DNA of 64,000 nucleotides from Clostridium kluyveri (GTDB taxonomy: Bacteria > Bacillota > Clostridia > Clostridiales > Clostridiaceae), in contig NZ_CP018335.1 of assembly GCF_001902295.1 (NCBI RefSeq), positions 2,480,001-2,544,000 on the forward strand, given 5' to 3'. Both the position numbers and the translations under genes were made by a program. The first letter of the stretch is position 1, and each line of letters opens with the position of its first letter. The notes under the pieces were generated by a model. It ran no database searches and was not told the DNA's origin. It was given only the letters and a program-made list of their open reading frames with translations. Below are positions 7,196 through 15,600 of the stretch, in pieces.

Positions 7196-8413
7196 TTACT
7201 TACCGTCTTCCGGATTATTCTCTTGTCCACCCACTTCATATATTCCTGGCTCTAACGATTGAAAATTTTTGTTTCCTAAGAATTTGTCAAGTTCTGGTGG
7301 TCCTTTAGGCATCCCTAATCTACGCCTTATTTCATTTCTTGTCATAATAGTTCCGTATGACATTTCTTTATAAAACGCTGTCTTTGCTGCCAATGTACTA
7401 ATTTCTAAATCTACAGTTTCAGCCTGGATTTTATTATAAAAAGATATCTCACCCTTTGAAAATAGTTTATAAGTGAGTTCTTCTTCAATTTGATAGATAA
7501 TAGGTTTTAATGTGTTGTCAACAAACTGCTCATATTGCAATTCACTAGCTATATTGTTAATAATTTCATACGATACACCAAAATAGTTATAAAGCTGCTT
7601 TATTATGCTATTTAAAAACTCTGTATTTAGTGGTGTATCTTTAAAATTAAAAGGTAGCAACTCATATTCGCTGCCTATCATACCTAATCCAGCTACATTT
7701 TCAGCAGTTAAGAATGTATCTTTAAACTCATTTAATTTCTTTTTCATATCAGAAGATTTTAAATTAACTTTTGTCTGTAATAATCCTGCTATTCTTCCGG
7801 AAGTTTCACTATCCTTTACAGCTTGATTTTCCATAGCATTAACCATGGTTATATAATTGCCTGTAGCTTGTTTACTAGCACCACCTTTGAAAGTTGGGAA
7901 TCTTTGCAGATGAATAATATCATCATAATAAAATGTATAGCTCGAATTACCTTGAAACTGAATTATTAATTTCCCTGTTTCCTCTTCCTGTGCAAATTGA
8001 AATTGTGTAAAAGGTAAAAGATATAATGCTGTAAGATTTCCCCTATTATCCCAATCAGGCATTATGAAAGCATTATTATTTAATAGATACATAGTAGCAA
8101 CATGTGTCCAAAATACTTGTGGACCTTGATATTTATTTGTCCTAACTGTAAGAACGTATTGGAAACTATCGTTTATCATATCCATATTGCCTTCATTGTC
8201 TGCCCTCACATGATAGAAAGGTACGCTACCAATCTTTTCAGCTACGAAATTTATGGCTGTCCTTATTTCAGGAATATCATATATGTTTGAATTTATTTGT
8301 AATAACGAATACCCTTGATTAAGTAAATCCACAAGCTTTGTTATTGTTAGTCCATCATTATTTCTATTAAATAAATTTGATATTCCTCCTACAATACTTC
8401 TGAATAATCCCAA
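7196..8413 (-). CDS. Portal protein, HK97 family
   Basis: The 405-residue protein forms the dodecameric DNA entry pore at one capsid vertex. Visible family features are an N-terminal NLFNRNNDGL segment, AINFVAEKIGSVPFYHV (wing entry), a central FPTFKGG turn, and a C-terminal stem around SYGTIMTRNEIRRRLGMP, followed by an acidic tail (GGQENNPEDGK). It is directly downstream of the large terminase. Start: ATG 8413. Confidence 0.88.
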   Translation of the reverse strand: MGLFRSIVGGISNLFNRNNDGLTITKLVDLLNQGYSLLQINSNIYDIPEIRTAINFVAEKIGSVPFYHVRADNEGNMDMINDSFQYVLTVRTNKYQGPQVFWTHVATMYLLNNNAFIMPDWDNRGNLTALYLLPFTQFQFAQEEETGKLIIQFQGNSSYTFYYDDIIHLQRFPTFKGGASKQATGNYITMVNAMENQAVKDSETSGRIAGLLQTKVNLKSSDMKKKLNEFKDTFLTAENVAGLGMIGSEYELLPFNFKDTPLNTEFLNSIIKQLYNYFGVSYEIINNIASELQYEQFVDNTLKPIIYQIEEELTYKLFSKGEISFYNKIQAETVDLEISTLAAKTAFYKEMSYGTIMTRNEIRRRLGMPKGPPELDKFLGNKNFQSLEPGIYEVGGQENNPEDGK

Positions 8414-8443
8414 TGTCTCACCACCTTTCAGGGCAAAATAAAA

Positions 8444-10174
8444 TCAACTTTGGTATTCCTCAAATTCATCCTTACATTTTTTATAAGCAATATAAGCACA
8501 TAAAAAAGACACGTATCCATCAATACGTGACTTTGATTTTGCCTTATCTGGTTGGATATTCATATTTAAATCTATCCTTGCAGCTGTATTAGTTGTACAC
8601 CACCTGAATAAACCATTATGCTTACTAAATTGTATTATTTTATCTTCAAATAATGATCGGGTTTCTTTCATAGGCGTTGATAAACTCTTTGCACCCATAG
8701 CTACAGGAAATACAACTCCCCTACCTTCCTTATCTTCTTGCGGGAAACCATTCATAGCCATATCCTCGCTCCATTCATCAAAATGCCATCTATCGGCACC
8801 TATCTTCCAGAATGTCACTTGATATTTTTCTGAAAGTTCAACAAACCATTCTGTAACATCTGATTTTTTAACTAAACTACCCTCGCATATTTTAAGTAAT
8901 TCATTATTGAATGGATCCAAAGCGTTAGTATGGCAAAAACTTTCATAAGCCATCTTGTCAACCTTAGAATTTTTTTCTATCCTTTGACTAGCAATAAAAT
9001 ATTTTTGGAATAAATATAATTTACCATTCAAAGGTATTAAAGCAGATGCACAACACAAGTCTGTAGTCTCTGCTAAATCAGCACCACCTACAGCATATTT
9101 ATCCTGTATCATATCTAAATTCATATCTATGGCACATTTATCTACTTGCTGCAAATCGAAATATACAACGCACATAGAGCTTGCCCTATTTAAATGCTTG
9201 CATAAAAAAGAAGGCATTTGAGCCGGATCTTCAAATGCCTTTTGATATTCTCCTTCAAGATAACTCATTGTTGGTCTCGCTTCAATTAAACCAGGATTAG
9301 CTTTAATCCAACATTTTCTATCATTTGGTTTATCATCATCATCTATTCTAAATATCATAGGGAATAATCGTTCTTTGCTTTTACCTTTTAATTTATTTTG
9401 GCACCTTTCAAGAACACTATCAAATATTCCTTCCCTAACAAAGCCAAATGTCGATATGATAAATATTAAAGGCTGTGTCCTAGCTCCCATAGCTGAACTA
9501 AATACATCATAGGTATTTCTATCTTTAATAGCATGGCATTCATCTATAACACAACAATGAGGATTCAAACCATCCTGAGATTGTGAATTTTTACTTCCTG
9601 CCTTCATATAACTATTTCCGGCAGGGAATAAAAATATTTCCGAATTGTCTTTATCTCTCCTGGTTTTTACATGAGGTTTTAAAGCTTCACTACCTAATGC
9701 AAAATTTTTAGCTGCTTCGTAAACTATTGAAGCCTGTTGTTTTTGAGTAGCCAAGCACCAAACTTGCGCTGCCGGTTCCCTATCACACATGAGCATAAAA
9801 TCAGCTATTGCAGATACGAAAGTGGATTTCCCCCATTTTCTAGCCACTAATAATACCATTTCTTTAAAGTATCTAACAACCATATTCAATTCAGTATCCA
9901 TTATCTTAAAACCAAATACACAAGCTGCAATATATTTTTGCTCTATACTTAATTCCAAAGGTTCCCCAGCCCAACGTCCTTCTCTATGCTTTACTAATTT
10001 GCAAAAATCAATAAAAGCCTCAACATCTGTATTGTCGTAAAACACCGTTTTACTTTTTAATAATTTCTCAATCATTTTCTTTAAAAGTTTTATATCCTTG
10101 CCATGGTTCTGTGGTTCTGTTTCAACATAATCATGCCAATCTTTTATATATTTTGGTATCTCAGCTTTAACCAT
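8444..10174 (-). CDS. Terminase large subunit
   Basis: This is the packaging motor with nuclease. The ATPase domain shows a Walker A-type VARKWGKSTFVSAIAD, Walker B CCVIDECHA and a coupling STFG; the nuclease half starts at VGGADLAETTDLC and ends near RIDGYVSFLCAYIAY. About 576 residues, full length. ATG 10174 (MVKAEIPKYIKDW) overlaps the small terminase stop; a GTG at 10183 is the alternative. With a P27-type small subunit and a nearby HNH gene it fits cohesive-end packaging. Confidence 0.92.
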   Translation of the reverse strand: MVKAEIPKYIKDWHDYVETEPQNHGKDIKLLKKMIEKLLKSKTVFYDNTDVEAFIDFCKLVKHREGRWAGEPLELSIEQKYIAACVFGFKIMDTELNMVVRYFKEMVLLVARKWGKSTFVSAIADFMLMCDREPAAQVWCLATQKQQASIVYEAAKNFALGSEALKPHVKTRRDKDNSEIFLFPAGNSYMKAGSKNSQSQDGLNPHCCVIDECHAIKDRNTYDVFSSAMGARTQPLIFIISTFGFVREGIFDSVLERCQNKLKGKSKERLFPMIFRIDDDDKPNDRKCWIKANPGLIEARPTMSYLEGEYQKAFEDPAQMPSFLCKHLNRASSMCVVYFDLQQVDKCAIDMNLDMIQDKYAVGGADLAETTDLCCASALIPLNGKLYLFQKYFIASQRIEKNSKVDKMAYESFCHTNALDPFNNELLKICEGSLVKKSDVTEWFVELSEKYQVTFWKIGADRWHFDEWSEDMAMNGFPQEDKEGRGVVFPVAMGAKSLSTPMKETRSLFEDKIIQFSKHNGLFRWCTTNTAARIDLNMNIQPDKAKSKSRIDGYVSFLCAYIAYKKCKDEFEEYQS

Positions 10175-10535
10175 TATTCTCACGCTTTAATATTTTAATA
10201 AATTCATCTTCTTTCTTAGGAGCCGGTTTCTCTGGCATAAGATCAGTGAGTTGTTTTATTATTCCCATGTGATTTTTTATCATGGTATTATATACTTCGA
10301 CCTCAGGTGATTTCTTTGTACCATATTGATTTTCGCCATTTTTATATTCGCTTATCGTACCATTTTTATTTATGGCATCTTGCAAGTCTTCAAGGGTAAC
10401 AGTCATAAATGCAGCATTCTCAATAAGTGAAATTACTTTCTTCATAGTATTTTCTGCCATGTCTTTATATAATTTTTTTAATCTGTTTATTTCTTTTTTT
10501 ATTCTATCTTCTTTTGTTAATTCTTTTTTAATCAT
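10167..10535 (-). CDS. Terminase small subunit, P27 family
   Basis: The start is placed at ATG 10535 (MIKKELTKEDRIKKEI), behind GAAGGTGA with correct spacing, rather than at an upstream frame extension. The product is a small helical DNA-recognition protein: basic N-terminus, a segment VEVYNTMIKNHMGIIKQLTD typical of P27-type small terminases, and a Pro/Lys-rich tail. It overlaps the large subunit by eight bases. Confidence 0.8.
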   Translation of the reverse strand: MIKKELTKEDRIKKEINRLKKLYKDMAENTMKKVISLIENAAFMTVTLEDLQDAINKNGTISEYKNGENQYGTKKSPEVEVYNTMIKNHMGIIKQLTDLMPEKPAPKKEDEFIKILKRENNG

Positions 10536-10635
10536 AAAAATCACCTTCTTTATTAAAAACACACTCAAAAATGGCTACACCCATTATGTATAAAGGCTCG
10601 AGTGAAATGAAAGCTAATCCGTACGCTCCCTTCAT

Positions 10636-10668
10636 ATCGTAAATTCCGATCGACCCCGGGGGGATTTT
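10636..10668. other. Candidate cos (packaging) region
   Basis: Between the HNH gene and the small terminase is a short gene-free stretch containing ccccgggggg (10654-10663), next to a TCGATCGG-like element, in otherwise AT-rich DNA. cos sites in HNH-terminase phages are commonly found here. The exact overhang cannot be read from sequence alone. Confidence 0.4.
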
Positions 10669-10673
10669 AAAAA

Positions 10674-10952
10674 TTATTTCACAGGCTCTACAAAATTTTT
10701 AAGAGTTCCAACTCTTTCATGAACCTCTTCATGGCATGGATTACAAAGATATTCTAAATTATCAGGATTATAGGCTATATCCCAATCTTTTTTATTCTTA
10801 TCTGTTAGCCATACCTTATGATGTACTATCTTGCCTGGTACTATCTTCCCTTTTGCCTTGCACCTCTCACATAATCCATTAGCTCTCCCAATCACATAGC
10901 CTCTTACCTTCTCCCATTCTTTAGCTTTATATATATCATTGTGTCTTGCCAT
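10674..10952 (-). CDS. Packaging-associated HNH endonuclease
   Basis: The start at ATG 10952 (MARHNDIYKAKEWEKVR) is preferred over a GTG at 10964 that lies in the SD. The compact ~92-residue HNH has zinc cysteines in GLCERCKAKGK, the HH core in GKIVHHKVWLTD, an Asn-containing NPDNLEYLCNPCHEEVH loop, and a short tail. Proteins of this kind beside the small terminase help the large terminase cut cos DNA. The start overlaps a 40-codon frame. Confidence 0.82.
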   Translation of the reverse strand: MARHNDIYKAKEWEKVRGYVIGRANGLCERCKAKGKIVPGKIVHHKVWLTDKNKKDWDIAYNPDNLEYLCNPCHEEVHERVGTLKNFVEPVK

Positions 10953-11058
10953 AATCTTTATCACCTCTCTTAAGTCTTCTCAAGAACAATCCATCTAGTT
11001 CTTTACTCTTTACATTCCCCAACAATCTTTCTGTCTCGAGATATACTTTTATATCCAT
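10936..11058 (-). CDS. 40-residue charged phage protein upstream of HNH
   Basis: ATG 11058 follows GGGAGGATGAAC, a strong SD. The peptide starts MDIKVYLETERLLGN and ends in a basic stretch (RRLKRGDKDYGKTQ), overlapping the HNH start by 17 bases. Overlap and SD support it as a real small gene; no family recognised. Confidence 0.5.
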   Translation of the reverse strand: MDIKVYLETERLLGNVKSKELDGLFLRRLKRGDKDYGKTQ

Positions 11059-11229
11059 GTTCATCCTCCCTTATATTCCTAAGTAACTATTAATCAATAA
11101 CCCTTATTTGCTTCCTATTATATTATAATATTTATTTACTAAAGTATTTATAAGAGCAATAGTAGCAGCCAGCTTATCAGTCTTACTTAACTAAGTATTA
11201 TTATTCTCAGTATTATTACACTGTATATT

Positions 11230-11637
11230 TTACATGTTCGTAGCTGTATGATTTTCATGTTCTGACGTGCATATATTGCATGTCATTGTAAAATCAGGTC
11301 TGAACTTGCCTATATAGATTCTATTAGGCATATTTAATCCCTGCCTTTTCTGATATATTAATTCGCATTCTTCCAATACCTTAAATGCTTTATATACAGT
11401 TCTAACACTAATGCCTAATATATTGGCTATATCTTCCTTAGTATACAATAGATATATTTCATCTCTATGGTTAACCCATTTATTCTTTTCAGATAGATGC
11501 ATCCTATCCAGTAATAAGGTATATGTTAGTTTAGTATCTGAATTTAATTTACATCTATAGCATCTATTTATAAAAAGTTCCTTTGGTATTTGAAAGAACT
11601 TAAATTGATTAGCTTCATTGATTTTATATTTTTCCAT
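11230..11637 (-). CDS. RepA_N-like winged-helix protein
   Basis: The start at ATG 11637 (MEKYKINEANQFKFFQIPK) is used because an upstream extension lies inside a terminator stem. The ~135 residues match the N-terminal DNA-binding domain of RepA_N plasmid/phage initiators: FFQIPKELF, LNSDTKLTYTLLLDRM, EIYLLYTKEDIANILGISVR and TVYKAFKVLEECELI, with IGKF near the end. The usual C-terminal half is absent, and the tail has CNICTSEHENH. It may regulate rather than initiate. It stands between a terminator and the packaging genes. Confidence 0.65.
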   Translation of the reverse strand: MEKYKINEANQFKFFQIPKELFINRCYRCKLNSDTKLTYTLLLDRMHLSEKNKWVNHRDEIYLLYTKEDIANILGISVRTVYKAFKVLEECELIYQKRQGLNMPNRIYIGKFRPDFTMTCNICTSEHENHTATNM

Positions 11638-11659
11638 TTCCGAAATTCCACCCCTAAAC

Positions 11660-12200
11660 AAAAATAGAGCCAACTAAATGACTCTATTCCTGCATATTAA
11701 ACTAAATTTAAACTTTAAAGGAGACGTAATAATAATGAACTTACTTAACAATACTATTTTATGTCACGTGGTAGTTGCACTTATACTTTACGTCTGCTAC
11801 AACCGCACAGACAGCAATTGAAATAACATTTTATCTTATCCTTTAAGTTAATATCAGTTAGTGCAAATATGTAATAACTGATATATAGTTTACATTTATT
11901 TTTATTAACATAATATTTCATATGTATACTTTTGCTGGAGTAGGTGAAGAATCTAACATCACAATACTACTCTGATTAAATAACATCATGGCAGGAGTTG
12001 CACCTGCTGTATATCTGGTATACACTCTATCACCATACATGATGTTACCATTACATAAATGCATGTAATATTTATAATTCAAATATGTTGGTAGTTCCGT
12101 ATTATTTATTTATGCCCCGGAACCATAGGCACTATTTTATAGGAAGATTAATTATATTTGAAAATAACTGCCTGTAGTCCTGCTGTTACTTTCATCCAAT
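11660..12200 (-). ncRNA. Candidate large structured RNA between late regulator and packaging genes
   Basis: The ~0.6 kb without a convincing gene is dense in stems: 11792-11796 with 11808-11812; a perfect 10-bp pair 11851-11860 with 11875-11884; a 10-bp closing stem 11981-11990 with 12038-12047 enclosing two adjacent arms (11991-11995 with 12003-12007; 12008-12013 with 12019-12024); a 7-bp hairpin 12050-12069; and a long-range 9-bp pair 12078-12086 with 12154-12162. A minus-strand terminator-like hairpin (11663-11688) with a T-rich tail closes it. A TAATAT box near 12202 could be a -10. Size, setting and complexity recall the large phage RNAs ROOL and GOLLD, but no match could be tested. Confidence 0.5.
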
Positions 12201-12267
12201 CATTGCATACTACTATATTAAATCTTTAAGGTGGACATTGAAAGGACATCTTTATGACACACTTTTG

Positions 12268-12819
12268 TCAATATTCAATTTTAACTGCATCAACCCCGAA
12301 TAAGAATATTCCTAATTCTCTACACATATTATTCATCCATCTTCTTAATGTCCTTTCCACAGTGTGAAATTTATCTTCTAATTCCTGGTATGTTTTACCT
12401 CCTATATAATGATCTATGAATGCTTGATACTCATTTGATTTTTCATTTTCGTACGTTTTTTTCTTTAGTAGCTCTAAGGATACATCAATATGTGTAATCA
12501 TTGTCAACGTTCTAAATTTACTTCTTTCTATACTTTTTATATATAATTCATCATAATCTACCATTCCATATATTTCTTCTAGATTTTCCTCTTCTATATC
12601 ATCAAAGCTTTTATCAGAGCTTAAAATTTCCTTTGCATCTTTTAAATTACTGATTGCCTTTTTAGCATGTTCTTTAAGAGAATTATAATTCTCCATAAGC
12701 AACTTTGTATTGTGAAATACATATTTCTTGGCTTCTTTCTTATGTGCCTTGTCAAATTCTTCTATTGCTGTTTTGGTAGCTTGTTCTATTATTTGATGTA
12801 TATTTACTTTATTTTTCAA
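12268..12819 (-). CDS. ArpU/sigma-like late transcription regulator
   Basis: The 183-residue protein starts at TTG 12819 behind GAGGTGAG. A charged helical body is followed by a C-terminal sigma-region-4-like helix-turn-helix (AFIDHYIGGKTYQELEDKFH, then TVERTLRRWMNNMCRELG). ArpU-type proteins sit just before the packaging genes in Firmicutes phages and switch on late genes. Here the putative structured RNA and then the terminase block lie directly downstream, so a late promoter is expected near 12200-12270. Confidence 0.65.
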   Translation of the reverse strand: MKNKVNIHQIIEQATKTAIEEFDKAHKKEAKKYVFHNTKLLMENYNSLKEHAKKAISNLKDAKEILSSDKSFDDIEEENLEEIYGMVDYDELYIKSIERSKFRTLTMITHIDVSLELLKKKTYENEKSNEYQAFIDHYIGGKTYQELEDKFHTVERTLRRWMNNMCRELGIFLFGVDAVKIEY

Positions 12820-12856
12820 AAGAACTCACCTCACATATTATTTTTTCTCCATGCTT

Positions 12857-13504
12857 TTATTCTCCATGTACTTCACCTATATCTATTTTTTCAAACTCAA
12901 ACACCCATACCCAAGGATTACCACTCCAGCTATTAGGCCATTTATACCCACAACTATCCCAGAGTTTCCCGAATCCATATTTATAATTATCATCTAGCCC
13001 ATTAAAAAACTTTTGTGAATAATGATTATAAGAGGCTTTTTCTTTTATCCCTTCCTTTTTAGCTTCATCTTCTGTTATATCCTGTATTCTTTGAACCTTT
13101 ATATCCGTAACCTTTAAAAATATTCTAGCTGCTTTCTTCGGCATATGAATTGAAGGTATCCACACTTCATCTTTACATTGGTTAGCATTTCCCCAATAAG
13201 GAAATTTAGATGGTTCGCCATCTGCTTTATATACAAAACCTTCTTTGCCATCAGGAGTCCATGTATTTGCAAAAGTTTCCCTAACATAAAGAATGTCTCC
13301 AATCCAATAAGGTAGTTTATAAAACTTCTCCCCATATTGTCCATCAAAGATTCCTCTAAAACTCACATGATGTTTAGGAGTAAAAAATGTATATCCCCAC
13401 TTGGCATCTTCAGGAATGTACTCCTTTATAATTCTCCTGGTCTGCGTTTTTCTACTCTCAAGTATTGCTTTTATCATTTTAGTATTAAAAATAATAGGCT
13501 TCAT
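12857..13504 (-). CDS. ASCH/PUA-like phage protein
   Basis: The 215-residue protein opens MKPIIFNTKMIKAILESRKT, then QTRRIIKEYIP, a start typical of a widespread phage group related to the ASCH RNA-binding fold. Further features are LPYWIGDILYVRETFA (conserved core), IHMPKKAARIFLKVTDIKVQ and a Trp-rich end GNPWVWVFEFEKID. The biochemical role is unknown; RNA or modified-nucleotide binding is inferred from the fold family. Confidence 0.65.
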   Translation of the reverse strand: MKPIIFNTKMIKAILESRKTQTRRIIKEYIPEDAKWGYTFFTPKHHVSFRGIFDGQYGEKFYKLPYWIGDILYVRETFANTWTPDGKEGFVYKADGEPSKFPYWGNANQCKDEVWIPSIHMPKKAARIFLKVTDIKVQRIQDITEDEAKKEGIKEKASYNHYSQKFFNGLDDNYKYGFGKLWDSCGYKWPNSWSGNPWVWVFEFEKIDIGEVHGE

Positions 13505-13515
13505 CCCATTCCCTC

Positions 13516-13719
13516 CTACCTCAATCTATTTATCCTCTCCTGGGTTTTCCTGATTCTGTCCTCAAACTCCTTGTCTTTCCTAGCTTTATATTCCTCATAC
13601 CACATGTCACGATTCTTTTTATAATTATTTATAGTAATGCATATAGCCACAGTACAGATAATACTTATCAGAATCCACGCCCCTATTATTTCAGGGATAT
13701 ATTTTATTAAATCATGCAT
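13516..13719 (-). CDS. Small membrane protein with charged helix
   Basis: The 67-residue protein has a single N-terminal membrane segment (IIGAWILISIICTVAICITI) and then about 40 highly charged residues likely to form a cytoplasmic helix (KKNRDMWYEEYKARKDKEFE). It abuts the next upstream gene (stop and start within one base). The function is unknown. Confidence 0.5.
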   Translation of the reverse strand: MHDLIKYIPEIIGAWILISIICTVAICITINNYKKNRDMWYEEYKARKDKEFEDRIRKTQERINRLR

Positions 13720-14037
13720 TTAATCACCTTCTTTAAATTTAGCTTTTACAACCAAAGGATCATCTTTTAAATGCTTTCTAGTATAAACCAAACTATATGG
13801 TAGCAAACTTGTTAAACACTCTTTTATACCCCATATAATTAAGAATGGCGCTGTAATTATAACTCCAGCAACAGATAAAATAAGTTTGAATAACTCAATA
13901 TACGTTTCCTTTATTTTCTTAAAATAATATCCTTCATTTGTAAGGGTAAATACATATTGTATTCTTTTATCCGGGTCATATTTAATTCCAAATTTTCTCA
14001 ACATTTCTCGTTGTTGAGTAGTTTTTATTATAGTCAT
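13720..14037 (-). CDS. Membrane-associated phage protein, unknown
   Basis: In this 105-residue protein an N-terminal soluble part (MTIIKTTQQREMLRKFGIKY) precedes a hydrophobic stretch (LILSVAGVIITAPFLIIWGI) and a charged tail. It is paired with the neighbouring 67-residue membrane protein (adjacent stop/start), so the two may act together. No family recognised. Confidence 0.45.
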   Translation of the reverse strand: MTIIKTTQQREMLRKFGIKYDPDKRIQYVFTLTNEGYYFKKIKETYIELFKLILSVAGVIITAPFLIIWGIKECLTSLLPYSLVYTRKHLKDDPLVVKAKFKEGD

Positions 14038-14059
14038 TTCATCACCCTACTTTCACATT

Positions 14060-14110
14060 ACACTAATACAGTAGTGGTATGACTATTGCAGGATTCTACT
14101 GTATTAGTGT
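14060..14110. repeat. Perfect 14-bp inverted repeat in an intergenic gap
   Basis: acactaatacagta (14060-14073) is matched exactly by its reverse complement at 14097-14110, with a 23-nt loop. No T-run follows on the minus strand, so a plain terminator is unlikely. It could be an mRNA processing or stabilising stem, or a protein-binding dyad. Confidence 0.6.
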
Positions 14111-14117
14111 CTTTAAT

Positions 14118-14432
14118 TTATAATTGTTTTAAATATCTAATCAGCAATTCTCTATCTGTATCATATAGTTCTTCTCCTGTCCAGTTTATCATCTCAATAT
14201 TAATTGCATTAACTGTTTGGACTTTATCTATAATTCCAAACCTATTATATTTTAAATCTAATTCAATCCCATAATAGTAGCCCTTCTTTATAGTAAAATA
14301 TACGGTACCTTGTTTTTCTTCAATTAGTGTTGTACCATCCAACTTCATGGAAAACCTTGCTTTTTTAAGACATTTTGGTTTACCTTTAGGAACTTTGAAT
14401 TCATTTGGATAATTACAATTCAAAAATTTCAT
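14118..14432 (-). CDS. Hypothetical phage protein (104 aa)
   Basis: The protein starts MKFLNCNYPNEFKVPKGKPK and appears beta-rich, with KARFSMKLDGTTLIEEKQGT and FTIKKGYYYGIELDLKYN. It lies between the 239-residue phage protein and the long inverted repeat. Its function is not recognised. Confidence 0.45.
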   Translation of the reverse strand: MKFLNCNYPNEFKVPKGKPKCLKKARFSMKLDGTTLIEEKQGTVYFTIKKGYYYGIELDLKYNRFGIIDKVQTVNAINIEMINWTGEELYDTDRELLIRYLKQL

Positions 14433-14445
14433 TTTAAAACTCCTA

Positions 14446-15165
14446 CTATGAGATTATCTTTACTCCTTCAATATCTTTGAGGTTTTCTTCCAAGTACTTC
14501 TTAATCCTCTGCATAGCCTCATTTCTCCACGCTCCACCATCTGCCTCAAAGAGTGCTGCGCGTGGTCCACTTTGCATCCTAAAAATAAATTTACTTTCTG
14601 GCTGCTCTATCTCTGGAAATGTTCTGTATGGTGCAAGAACTACTGGATTCGGTACAACCACATCATTCACACTTGCGACACCTGTCTTGACGGTCGCTGC
14701 TTGGCTAACTCCATCATCTCCATACTCTTTTACAGATGAATCTTTAATATTTCCAGTTATCTTTAACAGTAACCCTCTATCCTTATTTTCTACAAAGCTG
14801 CTCTGCAGCATGATATTGAATTCTTCAGTGCCTATAAACCTATCAAATACAAGATTATCTGGCAACAATGCTCTAACAGATATATACTTTTCTCTATCCT
14901 TATCGTCTCTAAGTTCTGAATAAAGTTCTACACTAGATGGACTAACAACGTGTATTAATCCTTTATCTCCAAATTTATCATCAATTCCTGACTTAATATA
15001 ATCAATTAAAGCTGTAAGTGTTGTAACTGTCAATTCTGCTGGCTTAGGGTCTTGTACTCTATAAACTTGGTTTGTGGTAAATTTCTTCCCATCAATATCC
15101 AAAACCTTTATTTCACCTAACCCCACTAAATATTCCAATGCTTCTCTTTCTGTGTAATTACTCAT
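14446..15165 (-). CDS. Phage protein, possibly DUF2303/YfdQ-like
   Basis: This 239-residue protein has LDIDGKKFTTNQVYRV, VTTLTALIDYIKSGIDDKFG, HVVSPSSVELYSELRDD and RALLPDNLVFDRFIGTEEFN, a layout resembling the DUF2303 phage group. A C-terminal PYRTFPEIEQPESKFIFRMQ region follows. Members often occur in replication/recombination blocks, as here (next to a replication-terminator-type protein and RusA). The molecular role is unknown. Confidence 0.5.
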   Translation of the reverse strand: MSNYTEREALEYLVGLGEIKVLDIDGKKFTTNQVYRVQDPKPAELTVTTLTALIDYIKSGIDDKFGDKGLIHVVSPSSVELYSELRDDKDREKYISVRALLPDNLVFDRFIGTEEFNIMLQSSFVENKDRGLLLKITGNIKDSSVKEYGDDGVSQAATVKTGVASVNDVVVPNPVVLAPYRTFPEIEQPESKFIFRMQSGPRAALFEADGGAWRNEAMQRIKKYLEENLKDIEGVKIIS

Positions 15166-15192
15166 TTTTACATTCCTCCAATTTTTTATTTA

Positions 15193-15588
15193 TTATTTAA
15201 CTATTTTTAAGCCATCTGTATTGTCCTGGTTGTCATTTTCTTTCTTTTCAAGTATTTCTCCAGTTTCAGTGTCAATTTTTACTGCCTGTTGTCCTGGAAT
15301 CTGCTTTTTATATTCTGCTGCAATTATTTCACCGTCTAAATCCCTATCTATGATTATATTGGTGTGTACTCCTTCTTTTGGTGCCAACGTTGGTTTAGAT
15401 ACTATATCCACATTGGTAATATTTCTGTCTTCATTGGCTTCAAAAACCATGGTTATTACAACTTTCCTCTTGGTCTTCCAAGGTGTATTAGGGTCTGATA
15501 TATTCTCCATTACTTCCTGGATAGCCTGATTTACCCTTTCTGTAAAAGCCCCCCCTGCAAGATTTTCTAGATTTAACTTTTTAGCCAT
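15193..15588 (-). CDS. Phage 'replication terminator'-type protein
   Basis: The 131-residue protein starts MAKKLNLENLAGGAFTERVN and continues with a beta-rich section (KRKVVITMVFEANEDRNITN). Firmicutes phage proteins with this start are usually labelled replication terminator protein, a label with little direct support. The C-terminus is acidic and probably disordered (EKKENDNQDNTDG). It may bind a replication or recombination partner. Confidence 0.55.
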   Translation of the reverse strand: MAKKLNLENLAGGAFTERVNQAIQEVMENISDPNTPWKTKRKVVITMVFEANEDRNITNVDIVSKPTLAPKEGVHTNIIIDRDLDGEIIAAEYKKQIPGQQAVKIDTETGEILEKKENDNQDNTDGLKIVK

Positions 15589-15600
15589 GATATTTCCTCC

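Noticed and set aside
11735..11821. Plus-strand 28-codon hydrophobic ORF (MNLLNNTILCHVVVALILYV...) resembling a type I toxin
   Set aside because: Its SD spacing is long, it lies within the strongly structured minus-strand region, and no plus promoter is apparent. It is kept only as a curiosity.
11981..12047. Calling this a tRNA gene
   Set aside because: It lacks a D-arm and variable loop on the minus strand and lacks a T-arm on the plus strand; the minus anticodon-type loop has C at position 33.
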